Assembly: GCA_005784505.1 (NCBI GenBank)
Contig: VCAZ01000018.1
Coordinates: 1,473,816 to 1,537,815, forward strand
Direction of reading: 5' to 3'
Length of the DNA stretch: 64,000 bases
From: Bagarius yarrelli
Taxonomy: Eukaryota > Chordata > Actinopteri > Siluriformes > Sisoridae
The notes under the pieces were generated by a model, which was not told the DNA's origin, made no database searches, and saw nothing but the letters and a program-made list of their open reading frames with translations. The translations under genes were made by a program, and so were the position numbers. Of the stretch, positions 36,560 to 52,800 are shown piece after piece (positions within the stretch are counted from its first letter, which is position 1; every line of letters begins with the position of its first letter).

Positions 36560-37159
36560 ACGCTCTATCCTCCCTCCCTCCCTCCCTCGCTTTCTTCTTC
36601 TCTTCCCTCCCTTTCTTGTTTGATTTATTCTGTACATACCTGCGCTGTAAATGCTGCACTGGATTACTCTTAACTTAATTTCATAGAGTGTGGATTAGCA
36701 CCCTAATGCACTACTCTAGAACATGTGGTGCGTGTCCCCTTCCTTTCTTCCTTCCTTCCTTTCTTCCTTTCTTTCTTTTTCCCCTTCATTCTTTTTTCTG
36801 TCCTTCGTTCTTTTTATCCTTCTTCTTACTTTTCTACTTGCTTTTCCTTCTTTCTCCATTTCCTTCTTTTTTTCTTTCCTTTCTGTCTACCTATATCCTG
36901 TCTTTCTTTAATTTTTTGTTCTTCCTTTCTTTCTTTCTTTCTTTCCTTTTTTTATTCTTTGATTTTTCTTTCTTTCTTCCTTCATTCTTTCCTTATTTGC
37001 ACTAAAGGCAACAGGAGGTTATATGCCGCCTGGTCCTTCCATCCTTTCATCCTTTCTTGTTATCTTTCGTTCTGTCTTTCTTTTCATTTTCTTTTGTCTT
37101 CTTTTTTTCCCCTTTTTCCTCCTTTTTTTCTTTTTTTTGTTTTTTTTTCTTTTTTTTTT

Positions 37160-37209
<50 letters not shown>

Positions 37210-37612
37210 CTTTCTTTTTTTTTTTGTTTTTTCTTTCCTCCTTTTTCCTTCCTTCTTTCCTTATTTTTTTCACATTTCTTTCATTTCTTTTTTCTTTCCT
37301 CCTTTTATTCATTCATTCTTTACCTCTTTTCTTTCTTTCTTCCTTCATTCATTTATTTTTTGCGTTTTTGCAGACTTTTGCTCTCTGGTGGTTTTTATTT
37401 TATTTTAGGTTATCAGTAAATACAGAAACATTCTTTCTTTCTTCCTTCATTCTTTCTTTTGTCATTTCTTTCTTTTTTCTTCCTTCTTTCCTTCATTTCT
37501 CCCTCCTCTTTTATTCCTCCATCCTTTCCTGTTTTCTTTTTTTTTTTCCTTTCTTTTTATTCTCTTTTGTATTCTTTTTTTCCCTCCTTTTTCCCTCCTT
37601 TCTTTTGTCCTG

Positions 37613-37643
<31 letters not shown>

Positions 37644-37830
37644 CTTTTTCTTGTTTTTTCTTTCCTCTTTTCCTTTCTCCCTCCTTTCTTTTGTCCTTTC
37701 TTTTTTTTCCTTAATTTTCATTCTTTTTTCCTTCATTTCTTTTTCATTTCTTTCTCATTCCCTTTTTAATTCCTCCTTTCATTCATTCATTCTTTAGTTC
37801 TTTTCTTTCTTTCCCCCTTCATTCATTTAT
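36560..37830. repeat. Polypyrimidine tract upstream of mpzl2
   Basis: TTTC/TTCC-rich sequence with a nearly pure T stretch at about 37100-37225. Phenylalanine-rich frames are compositional. A short unique segment near 37000-37040 and another at 37375-37425 interrupt it. Confidence 0.9.
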
Positions 37831-38830
37831 GTTCTCCTTTTATTGCAGACTTGCTCTCTGGTGGCTTTCAGGTTATCAGTAAATACAGAATCATAAGGAG
37901 TGGGATTTAGAAATCAGGTTCTGATTGCACCTCTAATACTGACCTAAGCCAATTGGGGCAAAGGTGAAACGGTGCAGTTTATCCGTGTGGGTATCTGGTT
38001 TAATCATCAGGAAGTGTGTATTGTTCTAGAAAAGGTGTGTCACTTCTTTCAGTTATAAATGGATAAGTGGTCATTGTTGGAGGTTGTGGTTCTCGTAAAT
38101 GTTGCTGTCGTTACATATTCATTAAAAAACACACACTTTTGTACACAATCGACTGAACAAATATTAATCACTTCTACATCAAAGCAACTGTATAAAAGTA
38201 AAAGTAAAAAAAAATATTTTTATAAAAAATTATTTTAATAAACACAAAATAGGTCAGATTTCGGTCCCTTGTCATGAGTGGAAGTGTGTGTGTTTAATCC
38301 AGCTTTTTGTCAGCAGTGTGTGTCGTCGGATAACAATCAAGGGAAAGTTGCAGCATTTAATAACCAATTAAAATTCAACAATTAAAACTAAAAAAAAAAA
38401 ACTAAAAAAAAAAAAAAACTTTAATATTAATAATATTAACTTTGAATATTAATATTAATTTATTTTAATGTTTATAAATAAAATCTATTGCATTTTGCTT
38501 CACTATTTAAAGTTCCACCTGAGGGCGCCAGAGGGTCATATGGCAAGCCAAACGAGACAAAAAGTTAATAAAAGATGACTGAAAAAAATGTTTGCAAATT
38601 AAAGAATAAATAAATAAATAATCATCTTTTTGAATAACAATTTTATAAAATATTAAAATCTTAAAATAAAGCAGGAAATAAAATGATTTGAAGGATTTGG
38701 GATTTGTTTTTTTTATGATGTTTATAATTAAATATATTTTTTTTAAAAAGTTAAATTAAAATATAAAAATAAAGACGGCAAAAGTTTACAGAGTTTTTAA
38801 AATCTATTTATAGTTACAGTTTACATTTCC
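37831..38830. other. Unique AT-rich part of the mpzl2/cd3e spacer
   Basis: The only sizeable non-repetitive part of the divergent spacer, and therefore the likelier home for shared or T-cell regulatory elements. No motif recognised with confidence. Confidence 0.35.
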
Positions 38831-39237
38831 CTCTGTGATTCCTTCCTTTTTTTCCTTCTTTTTTCTGTACTTCCTCCCTTCCTTCTTTTTCCTCTTCATT
38901 CGTTTTTTTTGTCCTTCTTTCTTTCTCTCCTTCTTACTTTTCTTCTTGCTTCCTTCTTTCTCTATTTCCTTTCTTTTTTCTTTCCTTCTTTCTACCTTCA
39001 TCCCGTCTTTCCTTCATTTGTGTTCTTTCTTTTTTTCTTTCTTTCTTTTTTTTTTGTTTTTTTTCTTAGATCTTTTCTTTCTTTCTTTCTTTTATTCTTT
39101 GATTTTTCTCTTAGATCTTTCTTTCTTTCTTTCTTCCTTCCTCCCCTCCTTCCTTCTTTCCTCTTTTCTTTCTTTCTTTCTTTCTTCCTTCCTTCCTTCC
39201 TCTTTTCTTTTCTTTCTTTCTTTCTTCTTTCTTACAT
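38831..39237. repeat. Polypyrimidine tract upstream of cd3e
   Basis: TTTC/TTCC-rich, similar in make-up to 36560-37830, ending about 540 bp before the cd3e start codon. Confidence 0.9.
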
Positions 39238-39561
39238 TAGCAGCTAGTCAGTTCCTGTTTTCTCTGTTATATTAATATAAATTATCGCCTCTTTTTCTCT
39301 AACGCTTGTCATGTCACAGAGAAGGTGCACACGAGCGGATTCATATCATTTCTATAAACTTTTAGCAATTATAAACACTAATTAAGGTTTCTGACCAATC
39401 AGAATTTACCAGAATGAAAAGAATATAAAAACAACAGCAGGAAAAAGCAGTTCTAAGTATAAAATTAATGCTTTGCATACAACACAATTGTGTGACAGGT
39501 GCAGATAAAAGCGGGAGCTTGTGATGGTTTCTACTTCCTGTAATATTGTTACAGGAAGAGA

Positions 39562-39611
<50 letters not shown>
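39562..39611. repeat. (GA)n in the proximal 5' region of cd3e
   Basis: About 24 perfect GA repeats ending 169 bp before the cd3e ATG, so within the promoter or 5' UTR. Confidence 0.93.
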
Positions 39612-39614
<3 letters not shown>

Positions 39615-39780
39615 GGGTGTGAAAGCGAGAGAGTCCGAGCGAAAGAGAGGTAGATGAAGGTAGAATTTACATCTTTTTTGAAAGTTTTTTTGTTCTATTG
39701 TTGTTTTTAAGTTATACGGATAAATTTTATCACGAAAAAGTGAGGAAAAGAACAGAAAAAGAGAACGACACACACGCAGG

Positions 39781-42787
<3,007 letters not shown>

Positions 42788-42812
42788 TAGTGGACTTACA
42801 ATCAACAAAACT

Positions 42813-42867
<55 letters not shown>

Positions 42868-42935
42868 ATATCTATCACTGTGAAGTATTTTTTCAGTGAC
42901 ATGTTTAACAGTAGCTACATTCAACCATTGCGTTC

Positions 42936-42941
42936 ATTAAA
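42936..42941 (+). promoter_or_regulatory. Candidate cd3e polyadenylation hexamer
   Basis: ATTAAA hexamer 149 nt after the cd3e stop codon and just past the (CA)n tract of the presumed 3' UTR. It is the first such hexamer downstream. Cleavage at this point is inference. Confidence 0.4.
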
Positions 42942-43407
42942 TATCAAATGAAACATAAAGCAATTATTTGATCTTAAGAACCACATTTATATTTTTTGTT
43001 ATTCCGATTTTATTTCCGATAAATGAATCTCATGTTCATGTGATGTTTATGGTTCAGAATGTTATGTTTATGTTCTGCTTCTTAGTGTTAAATCGAATTC
43101 TAGGCTAATTTTATAGACCTAGAAATACTTTTAAAAATTATCGTATTTATCTGCATTTCTTAATTTTTTCCTTTTTGTGTATAAATACATAAAAAATTAT
43201 CGTAAGATATTTTACGGTAATAAAAAGACGTTCACGATCTGTTGAGTCACAGATGTCGTATTTACTAGAAACGAGCTGGAAATATTGAGTGACTGATTCT
43301 GTGGGCTGTCAAGTTTCTGTTTTACGATTTTGTTTTTAAACTCGTTGTTTTTCCAACCCAATCAGACGGGTTGACTCATGAAAAACTTGTTTTTTCGTTG
43401 TTGTTGT

Positions 43408-43542
43408 TGTACATTTACATTTGGTAGACATTTGCTTTTATCCTTGCTTTCATTTCAATTATACAACTGAGCAATTAGGTGTTAAGGGCCTTGCTCAGGG
43501 GCCCAGCAGTGGCAACTTGGTGGTGCTGGGAATCGAATCTAC
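43408..43542 (-). repeat. SINE copy, reverse, head truncated
   Basis: Minus strand GATTCCCAGCACCACCAAGT through GGGCCCCTGAGCAAGGCCCT to AATGTCTACCAAATG; the tRNA-like head is missing. Confidence 0.85.
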
Positions 43543-43739
43543 CACTTTACATGTGCTTGTACATATGCTAACTGTTTTAGTTGTGAATTTTCATTCAGGA
43601 TAAATTGTCAGTTTTAGCTAATTAAACAACGAAGTTGTTTTATTATTTATGTAAAAAATGTTATGAAAATCGTGAAAGGATGTAAAAAATTATTTTTATT
43701 CGCTGTAATTGAACATTAAACTATCAAACTGATCAATAA

Positions 43740-45180
43740 AATAAAGACATTTATGTGAAATATTTGTACGAAAACGTTTGATGTGCTGTTCACTAACACA
43801 ACACCGACACTAAAACCCCTAAACTATTAACTATAAATTGTTTTACAAAAACACCTACGTAATTTCCCACACATAGAAAGTGAGAAACAATGGAAACGCT
43901 AACAAAAGCAAGAGCTGATTAGCGCTGATTCACAACGAAGGTGTGTTCCGAACATGTCAACTTTCTTCGAGAAGAAGAAGAAGAAATTTCTACTGATTTC
44001 TTTCTTTAATATGAATCACATGCCAACACATACCGTCTGGCTGTGAGGGGAAAAGTTAATAGGTGAATTAGCATTCACAGCTACACAGCTGTCATTTTTT
44101 TTTATTATTATTTACTTATCCGTTGATCAGAAACCCACGTCCATCTACAGGAATTGTGAAAAAACCTATTTTTTTCTCTTACATCCTCACTAGAACCGTT
44201 CTCCTCCTCTATTTTGGCTAAAAGAAGCACCGATTAACAAAAATATTCTAGCGAAAAAACGGAAAAAGGAGTTTTATTACTAAAAACATGGGCTTTATAA
44301 TTTAATTACTGAAAAAAAGAATTTATAGATTTAAAGAACAAAAATTTATAAAGAATCCAAACCTTTTTGTTGACCAAAGCAAATCCGAAGCAGCAATAAA
44401 CATTTTTATGTTTGTCCTATTTTTATTCCTCTTAGTTAAATTTTATTGACGTTGGTCTAATAAAAAAATAAGTTTTTTTGAAGCTAGAAATTCCACCGTA
44501 GGAGCAAAATGTAGAAAAATACTATAAATATAAAAGTGTAAAATTTTATTATTAACGTTAAGTGTCTAAAATTTAAGACATTAACACGAAATGTTTTAAA
44601 CATCCTTTGGCGTCATCCATCAATTCAAGTGTTTTAATGACTAAAACTGCCCTCAACACCGGAACATTCTCACAGGTAAAAAGAATAAATAATAAAAAAA
44701 AAACAAAGAAAAGACTTTAAATTCCCGACAGACACATTAAAACCAGTCAACACTTAACGAAAACTTTCTATTGTGAATATTTTCATATGCTTTACAATAA
44801 AAACAGCTAAACTTTAGATTTGTCTTTCAATTAAAACTCATACTGTTTGTTCTTTCAGGTAAAATGTGTTTGTTTCTAGGGAACACAACGAACGGTAGTT
44901 TCTTTGGCCGTGAAATAGAATAGAAACATAATAAAAATTAGTAAATGCTGCAAATAAATAGTCATTCCGACACAAACACAATCATTCAACAGTTTACACA
45001 TACGTTTTCTTGTACAAAATCACATCTAAGTGGGGAAAAATATATACCATTCTGATGAAATAGATACTGGTTCCCACACGTAGCGTTTAACATGTCGAGA
45101 TCAATAAAACACATATAAATAAAACTGTCTGAACATGAAAAACGTTTCACAAGCTTTCAGAATCTTTCACCACAGAAATC
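43740..45180. other. AT-rich spacer between cd3e and CD3 gamma/delta
   Basis: No exon, RNA gene or tandem repeat of note recognised. Confidence 0.4.
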
Positions 45181-45192
45181 AGATCAGCAACG

Positions 45193-45290
45193 TTTTGGTG
45201 GCTCGGTGGTTCGCACTGTTGCTTTACAGCAAGAAGGTCCCGGGTTCGATTCCCCTGCAGCGGTCTTTCTGTATGGAGTTTGCACGAATA
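45193..45290 (+). repeat. tRNA-like SINE fragment, family B end
   Basis: GGTGGCTCGGTGGTTCGCAC and GGTCCCGGGTTCGATTCCCC resemble a tRNA head with A and B boxes. The same sequence lies reversed at 48285-48393 and at the end of 21793-22075. Confidence 0.75.
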
Positions 45291-46810
45291 AACAAATGAA
45301 TGAACGAATGATTAATAACAAAAAACTATAAATCTTTAATGTTCATTTTTTTTGTTTCTATTTACAGAAATATACAGATTTATAGAAAGTTAACGTTTGG
45401 CTTCATACTGTACGGTTAAATACTTAAACACATGTAAAGTGTGTGAAAAGAGTGAGCGCATTTCGGTGTTTGATACAGACTTCTGTTTCGAGCTCAACGT
45501 GCCGCGGTTTTCCTTTATAGACCAAAGCATACACACAAGCCGAGGCACGTCACACAAACTTCTGACATCCTGTATATGTGTGTGTGTGTGTGTGTGTGAA
45601 TATAAAAAAAGACCCATAATTAGTACACACACACATTTTTTTTTCCATTATCTATGGTGTGTCACACAGTTTAACGAAAAGTGATGTCATGATATATTTT
45701 TATTTTAAAAAGTTTTTTCCAGCTAACATTTATTTGTCGTTGATTCGTAGGCACTGCTGGTCGTTACAGAACCCGAATTATCTCTTTACTACACATTTAT
45801 CGGTCATTTTCCAGCTGTTTATGGTTTTAATTGAAGAGCAATATGTTTTTACCTTAACTGAGTCTGTAGTTATCGGCGATTCGTACGATTCACTGGAAAG
45901 AACCAGACTTCCCGTTACGAACTTTACGTCCAAGTTTCTGAGAAAAAAAAAAACGTCTACAGTGAAAAGCAATTTACTTTAATTAATTGAGTAGTGAAAT
46001 TACAGTGCAATTAAGATAAATGCAGGTATAAACGCTGGGTTCCTTTTTAATTGCTTTCGCGGTTTATAGAGTGTCGCGGTTTGTAGCGCAATCCGAAGAC
46101 CAGATTGTTCCTGGCAACAAACTTCAGACATATTAAAAATAATCTTATATTTTCTAAGCATTTATAAAGATTCATAGAGAAAACTATAAAAATATTCGCT
46201 TCAACATTTAACTTTTTAAGTAACTGACTTTCCAGAATGATTTATTAGGTTACCTCAGGGCAGCATTACCAGAGTAAAATTCCTGATGGATTAGCTCCTA
46301 GCTAAACTTTAGCATAGATGTTTATAACTAATTGTTAAATAATGCCTAGTTTAACCAAATAAAAGTTTTTTTCCACAAAAATCTTGTTTGTTAGCTTTCT
46401 CTTGCTAGCAGTAAAGAATAAATACAGACACTGTAAATGAGAAATTCTGTCAGATTAGCTGCTGATAGCTTAATGGATAAAAAGAAAAATATTTACCTGT
46501 GCTAGATAAACTATCTTTACCTGCTTTGTAATTTAGAGTAGTGTCTTTCAGACAAATCTTGTCAGGTTAGCATGTTAGCTCATACTGGCCCAGCGGCTAG
46601 CACTAGCAGAGAATATTAGAAATATAAGCAGGTTTTAAAGTGTCTTCAAAATCCAGTCAGGTTCAAATAAAATATGACCTAAATCCTCCCATTAGCTGGT
46701 TAATAATCATTCATTTAACCGGGTAACTTGAAATCTAGTCAGATTAACTTTTGTTAGCTTACTGGTGAGGCTCAGCAAAGAAAATGGTAAAACTGTCTTG
46801 AGGTTAAAAT

Positions 46811-47567
<757 letters not shown>

Positions 47568-47763
47568 TCACTCTTGCTTTCTAGCATCATATGCAGGGAC
47601 TAAATTCATCCTTGAATCAGGTATAAAACAATGCTAATCTCTCTGCTAGATCCTAACTGCTAGCTTACCAAAATTCAGTGATTAACGTAGTATGTGGCAA
47701 CGGCGTCATAAAAAGACGCGATCTTATAATTTGATATTTTATGCTAATCAGTAGAAACAGAAC

Positions 47764-47851
47764 GTTAGATTTAACGACTGAATCATTGGCGTTGCTTTCT
47801 ATCAAACAGAAGTTAGATTTAACGACTGAATCATTGGCGTTGCTTTCTATC
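47764..47851. repeat. 40-bp direct duplication, period 48
   Basis: 47764-47803 and 47812-47851 are identical, starting GTTAGATTTAACGACTGAAT. Confidence 0.9.
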
Positions 47852-48284
47852 GTCATCAAAGTTCAAAATGCACTAGAAAAGTGTAATAGGCAGAAGCTAA
47901 CGCGGTCGCGGTTTCTTCTACTGCAACGCGCCAGCACGCATTCAGGTAATAAACATCTAACATCATGTGCACATTAAGCCTGACACCCACATGCACTATT
48001 ATTCTTTTATTAACCGTTTCTGTTCTTCACTCATGAATCTCGAAATCACCACATTAAACCTTACACAGGAAACAAGCTTTCCATTGAGGGACGGTGTTTC
48101 GAAAGAATATCAATCTTTATCAAGCTGTTATTATTTTTAGATGCGATGATCTTTTTCTAAAGATTTGGTAGATTTGCTAACTGGAAGATCTGTTGACTTG
48201 TTAGCGTGAGAAACTAGTTAGAGCCGCTCATTATGACATTGTTTTTGTGTTGTAGCCACTTCTTCTTCTTTTTCTATAGCCGCA

Positions 48285-48393
48285 CCGGGAGGACATGCAA
48301 ACTCCACACCGAAAGACCCCTGCAGGGGAATCGAACCCGGGACCCTTTCTGCTGTGAGGCAACAGTGCTACACACTAAGCCACCGTTCTGCCC
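48285..48393 (-). repeat. tRNA-like SINE fragment, reverse
   Basis: Minus strand GGGTCCCGGGTTCGATTCCC and GAGTTTGCATGTCC, matching 45193-45290. Confidence 0.75.
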
Positions 48394-48399
48394 CATATT

Positions 48400-49590
48400 C
48401 ATGTATTTTGTTATATAAAAATAAATCCATGTTCAAATTATGAACATCAATTAAAAGTCAACACTTTTTATTTCTTTTCAATTTTATAAAATGTACACAA
48501 CTGCTATAAAACATAATCAATATTATTGTATATTGAAGCTATTATTTTAGGTTGTTTTTTTTTTAAATACAAAAATAAAACTAAGCGCAAATTTCTGTTT
48601 TACGCACAAAGCATTTATTTAATAATCCTTCCGCTGTAGCTTTGCTCAAAATTTTTATTTTATTTTATTAGAAATAGAAATACAGAAATACATATTTCAC
48701 TGATATGTATTCGTTTATACTTTATGCATTAGCATTATTAGCCGTTAACATGAGTAGAGCATTAAACTCACGTACTTTGCAACCAACAGTTTACTACTTA
48801 ATGGACTATAGCAAATTACTAAAGCAAAATTAAATACAGGCAAGAAATTAAAACAAGGGACAACAAGTTAGAAGATTGACGCTAATAATGCAATTAAACT
48901 AGCGTACTTGATAATCCAACAATAAAATAACACTTTAGCTTGCTAGCTATCTATTATAGCACATAACCATCAACAGTACTGATGCACACACGTTAGCAAC
49001 ATGCTAAAACTAGACTCGATAAGAGCAGATAAAATTCTCAGTGTGTTTAAATAGATTGAAAAGAAATAATTGAAATGCAATTGGACCAATGCTAATTCTA
49101 TGCTAGCACTCGATCTAAAGCTAACTGCATTTGATTGGCTCTGTACATGTACCTTGCACAATGACAAAGTTGAATCTAATCTAATCTAATCAATCAAACA
49201 ATTGCTTATGAATCAATCAGTTTTAACATTCGTGGCTATGATTTGTTAAAACTACTTACATGTGATAGTTTACTCGAGCTGTGCTATGATAACAGTTATG
49301 ATAACAGCCAATTTTAAAGGTGTATCTTGTCTTTCGTACAGCTTCTAATGATCATATACAAAAAGTAGGGATATTAGAAAGACCACTATTTAGAAAAGAA
49401 GGTTGTTTTCTACTTCTTTACTACTTTAGATCTGGGGGCTCTGCTAGCAATTTTAGCCTTATGAAAGAATATAAGATTAGTTTTTACTGATGCTACTAAT
49501 AAAAAAGATCTTTGGAGGCCGCCAAAGTTCATGGAACCTTAGAATCATGCTAACCTTTCTACTAGCGGCGTCCCTGCATATCATATCCAT
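48400..49590. other. Spacer below the CD3 gamma/delta gene
   Basis: AT-rich, no exon recognised. A short (TCTAA)n run is at about 49172-49190. Confidence 0.4.
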
Positions 49591-49596
49591 TTATAT

Positions 49597-49790
49597 GTGG
49601 GGGAAGTGGTAGCGCAGTGGTTAAGTTGTTGGGCTGATAATCGGGTTCACTTCCTGGCACCACCAAGTTACCACTGATGGGCCCCTGATTAAGGCCCTTA
49701 ACCCCCAATTGCTGAGTTGTATAAAAGAGATAAATGTAAGTCGCTCTGGATAAGAACATCTGCCAAATGCTGTAAAAATGTAAATGTATT
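49597..49790 (+). repeat. tRNA-headed SINE copy, full length
   Basis: GGGGAAGTGGTAGCGCAGTG head, CACCACCAAGTTACCACTG body, AAGGCCCTTAACCCCCAATT, GATAAATGTAAGTCGCTCTG and ATCTGCCAAATGCTGTAAAA tail. It lies 85 bp past the CD3 gamma/delta stop codon, so probably within or just beyond its 3' UTR. Confidence 0.92.
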
Positions 49791-49874
49791 TATATGCTTG
49801 AATTGACGTTTCATATGTAAAAATATCTATATACAGATGTTTCGGGATTCCCATGAAGGTGTTCGAGACGATGA

Positions 49875-52800
49875 TCAGTTCCGTTTGACTCCGCCCAGCC
49901 TGCTGTACTCAGAAGACTGACCAGGATTCAGTGGCTGGACAGAAAAGAAAAGAAAAGGCAGAAAGTTTACGTCTGTCCCACATGCTAACAGTAAGAAACT
50001 GCAGTAAAGTAATAAAAGACAATAAAAATGATATAGACAGGTTTTTAGCATCTCTGTGTGTTCGACCAACACTAGCAGTGTGCTAATTTGCTAAGCCACT
50101 AAGCTGACTAGCAAAAGATTTTATCAAAGTTATTCAGTTTAGTTATTCATTAGATTAGATTAGATTAGATTAGATTAGCATAGATTTATCTAGCTAATAA
50201 AACACAGATATTTACCTGATATGTGTCTGTTTCTCCGTTGCCGGAATTTAGTAAATTCACTTTATCCGATGCTAAAAAAACAAAAAGGGGAATAGGACAC
50301 TTAAAAAAAACTTTTAAAAAAAAAGTTGTAATACTATTTTATATTTTATATATTTTATACTAGTACGTAACTAATACGAACAGCCAACAGTTTAAGTGTT
50401 TATTAATTAACTAGCAAACATAGCTAAAGACATTTTTAGCTATTTAAAGCTAACCTGACTGGATTTCTGAGATTACCTATAGTCTTATGTTTATTATATT
50501 CTTCTTCCATTGCTAGCTAGAAGCCCAGCATGAGCTAATCTGCTAACCTGACAATTTTTCTGACAGGATTTATGCCATATTTTTAGATTCTCCTCAAATA
50601 TCCATCAGATGCTAATGTGAAAACAATTTCTGAGAGAATTTCCAAAATGTCTATTGTTTTTACTGCTTCTACAAGGCAGCTAACAAAAATAGTCTTAACC
50701 TGACCAGATTTCTGAGAGACTTTATAGTCTTATGTTTATAAAAGAAAAAAAAAATTCTTAAGCTAACCTGCTAACCCGACAAAATTTCGGACAGGATTTA
50801 TGTTATATTTGTTGATTCTCTTTAAATATCCAACAGATGCTAATGTGAATATAATTTCTGAGAGGATTTTCAAAATGTCTATTGTTTTTATAGTTTCTAC
50901 TAGCCAGCTAACAAAAATAGTCTCAACCTGACAGGATTTCTGAGAGAAAATTTGCTTTATATTTTATATTTTTTTTATTTTTAGGCAGACTACATAGTTA
51001 ACCAGGTTAGACTCGACCGGACATCTAAAAGGATTTTAAGGCATGAATCCTAATAATGATCACAAATACTTCCTCGTGTTTTGCGAGGAGCTAATCTGAC
51101 AGGTTTTCTGAGGGGGAAAAAAATGTAGTCTACTCGTCCCGCTGCCCTGGGGTTACTAGAAAGAACATTCCAGAAAATTGAACAGTTGAAAAATATTCCA
51201 CCTGACCGACCTTTGTTGCCAGAGAAGCTTTTGCCTTTCGAGTCTCCGCTAATGCTATAAACTGCAAAAGCGATAAAAAAGGTGGCCAAAATGTTCCCAG
51301 CGATGACGGCACTCAAGGAAGGCGCGTCCAGCTGAATACAGTTTTCACAAGCTAAAGAAACAGACATGGAAATGAGTTAAATACAGTACAAGTACATGGT
51401 GTGGGTGTGGTGGCATGCAGTGCATTAAAATTGACAAATTAACTCTAGATTTATTGACATGACCGAGGCTTCAACGAGGTAGCCGTATCTCGTAGGCTTC
51501 AGAAGACCATTTGTACATTTAAATAACGTTAAATGATGAAAGCCGAAAGCACTTACTTCTGATTTTAACTGTTAGTGTTAGCAGAGTTTTATTAGCTGAA
51601 GACTGACAGTAATAGTGTTCCAAAACATCTTCGTAGGGTAAAGTGAGGATTTCCTTCCGACCGATATCTTTAGCCCAAAGTTTTCCAATTAAGCATTTAA
51701 AGGTAAAGCCATCGGACGTTTTTTTAACTTCCATTTCGTTATTTACACTCGTTACACCTGCCGGAAAAACCACAAAGAAATAAAATTAACCACAATTAAC
51801 CCAAACACAATGCAGATAAAAACATGATTTGGTAAAATTTCTTAGTTAAAACGTTTTGGTTTTTAGCTTACTTAACATTTAATCATAAATAACTTATCAT
51901 GCAAATATGCAAATTTAACTGTGGTATGTTAATGTAATATATTGATATGGTTATTAAACCCGTACGAACAGCCTTTCTTCATATAACAACTTTCACAATA
52001 ACACAATAAAATTAAACGTTTAACATTTAAACACTTGTCAACAGTCATAACGTTATCTCATTTATTCTTTCTATAATTTCTCTTAGACGCGTTACGCACT
52101 ACTGTTAGTCTGTTATATATATATATTTTATAATCACATTTACACCAGTCTTGTTAAAAAAAATAATGGTTAAGTATCAAAGCCTTAAAAAACTAATCAC
52201 ACATAAATCATTTTATTGATCATTTTAAAAATTAAAAATATTAACACAAAGCTTTTAAGCTATCAAACTGTTTGTTTGTTTAACGACTTAGTTGCTCATT
52301 TTATTTAATTAATTATTTCTAATATTTATCGAATCAGAAGTCTTATATTTTAACTATAAGGTTAAATATATTTTTTAAAGGGGGTTAAAATGAAAATGTT
52401 AAAAATGGAAGTGTTATTTTAACTATACTAAAACTGTAAAAATGTAATTACAGAAAATATTTTGTGTATTAGTGAAAAACTAAACATAAAAACAACAAAT
52501 GTTGTTCATTTATCTAAGTGTATTTTCAATGTAGCTCCTAAAAGTAAAGAAATTAATAGTAAAGTATAAATTATCTCAAAATAGATACACAATAGTGATT
52601 GACGATGATTGCAGGTTTACGCAATGGCTTCGTTAATTATTAGTAGTATTAGTAGTACGAGTTGTAGTAATTAAAGATTAATTATTTATTTTGTTATAAG
52701 GGTTCTGGTCGGGATATAACTTTGGATAAAAGCTAGCTTTTTTAAAATTGTTCTTAGCTAAAAAAAAAATATTGGATGTATTTATAGTATCAATTTTAGT

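Noticed and set aside
36688..37797. Phe/Ser-rich frames up to 248 codons
   Set aside because: Polypyrimidine low complexity without start context, splice sites or any domain.
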